Shown here in pieces: positions 60,515 to 60,825 of a stretch of 60,825 nucleotides of DNA. Numbering within the stretch: position 1 is the stretch's first letter; the number at the start of each line of letters is the position of its first letter. Position numbers and translations under genes: made by a program. The notes beneath the pieces were generated by a model that did no database searches, was not told the origin of the DNA, and worked only from the letters and a program-made list of their open reading frames with translations. Source of the DNA: Bacteroidales bacterium (GTDB taxonomy: Bacteria > Bacteroidota > Bacteroidia > Bacteroidales > JAAYJT01); NCBI GenBank assembly GCA_012522795.1, contig JAAYJT010000054.1, positions 1-60,825 on the forward strand. The letters are read 5' to 3'.

Positions 60515-60825
60515 GCTGCGCACAAATTTATTGCTATCAACAAAAAACAAAAGGCACCGCTTTGTTTTACCCCATAAATCATGAGTAAATAAAGTGATGC
60601 CATGTAGGCACTTTCAGAAAATAGAATAATTTCTACTTTTTGGGATTAAAAACAGCTTTCAACAATCTCTCTTTGGATAAAAATACCCAAAGGGAGATTT
60701 TTTTTTATCCTAGAAATCATGTGTGGAAGAATTTTTTTCGAAAAAAAGTTAGTTTTGGCAGGTTGCAGCCATAGTGGTTCTAGCTCTTTAATAATAAAAA
60801 GCTGTTTCATCTTAATGTTTTCTGT
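60515..60825. other. Intergenic end of window
   Basis: 311 bases after the rhomboid gene. They contain the terminator at 60665-60708. A short frame beginning at 60719 is not convincing as a gene. Confidence 0.5.
60665..60708 (+). terminator. Rho-independent terminator downstream of the rhomboid gene
   Basis: AATCTCTCTTTGG (60665-60677) pairs with 60688-60700 with one G-T wobble and a 10-nt loop, followed by a run of T. It is 150 nt after the rhomboid stop. Confidence 0.8.

Noticed and set aside
60553-60601. Imperfect hairpin GGCACCGCTTT / AAAGTGATGCC after the rhomboid gene
   Set aside because: It has a mismatch, a wobble and a 27-nt loop; the terminator at 60665 is far better.
60719-60825. 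Frame starting MCGRI at the window end, recalling SRAP/HMCES proteins that begin MCGR
   Set aside because: The sequence after the first four residues does not resemble the SRAP domain and the frame runs off the window; probably chance.
1-60825. CRISPR array, rRNA genes or prophage
   Set aside because: No regularly spaced direct repeats, rRNA sequence or phage structural genes were seen.

Overview
The window is about 61 kb of AT-rich chromosome from a member of the Bacteroidota, most likely an anaerobic or fermentative Bacteroidales-type lineage. The evidence is the gene set (GWxTD-domain protein, DUF4834 and DUF4295 proteins, YfhO family, a class II membrane pyrophosphatase, the rpmG-DUF4295-ftsY-rimO neighbourhood), the lack of clear Shine-Dalgarno sequences, and repeated promoters of the Bacteroidota type (TTG or TTTG, 18-19 bases, TAnnTTTG). 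Almost all of it is ordinary vertically inherited chromosome. There is one decayed insertion sequence, one tRNA gene, no rRNA and no CRISPR array.

Layout. 1-5.5 kb: clpB, then pyrBI on the minus strand and a cyclic-2,3-diphosphoglycerate-synthetase-like GTPase. 5.7-11.7 kb: argS, then a DUF4834/YfhO/glycosyltransferase envelope cluster. 12-17.2 kb: gcvP and hppA on the minus strand. 17.8-22.1 kb: DUF151-UVR protein, a CNT nucleoside transporter, ComEC. 22.2-25.7 kb (minus): thioesterase, rimO, ftsY, DUF4295, rpmG. 25.8-27.9 kb: a secreted dockerin protein with a duplicated domain. 28.2-32.4 kb: a SufS-like class V aminotransferase, a Crp/Fnr regulator, glmM and a small ribbon-helix-helix-like protein. 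32.5-37.4 kb: recR, GWxTD protein, LpxL-like acyltransferase, GT2 glycosyltransferase, aroQ. 37.7-39.5 kb: an SPFH / Arc-like / GPP34 operon. 39.7-41.4 kb: a dead IS1634-like element. 41.6-46.4 kb: a tight four-gene operon of exported proteins of unknown function ending in a leucine-rich-repeat protein. 46.6-49.2 kb: a small protein and a divergent S24-repressor/dinB pair. 49.2-53.4 kb (minus): pepE, then pta, a 3-hydroxyacyl-CoA dehydrogenase and ackA. 53.8 kb: tRNA-Arg(ACG). 54-59.3 kb (minus): tetR, RND/MMPL transporter, LolA-like protein, DUF1302-like outer-membrane protein. 59.7-60.5 kb: a rhomboid protease.

How the genes fit together. Several blocks look like functional modules: Pta-AckA for acetate/ATP metabolism; TetR-RND-LolA-like-outer-membrane protein as a complete trans-envelope lipid-type export route with its own regulator and visible candidate operators; S24 repressor with DinB as a damage-inducible mutagenesis pair; SPFH with Arc-like and GPP34 proteins as a putative membrane-organising unit. 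The best candidates for undescribed biology are the four-gene exported operon (41.65-46.43 kb), where at least three proteins appear to share one small domain and the last one carries three WW-LRR modules, and the SPFH/Arc/GPP34 operon next to it.
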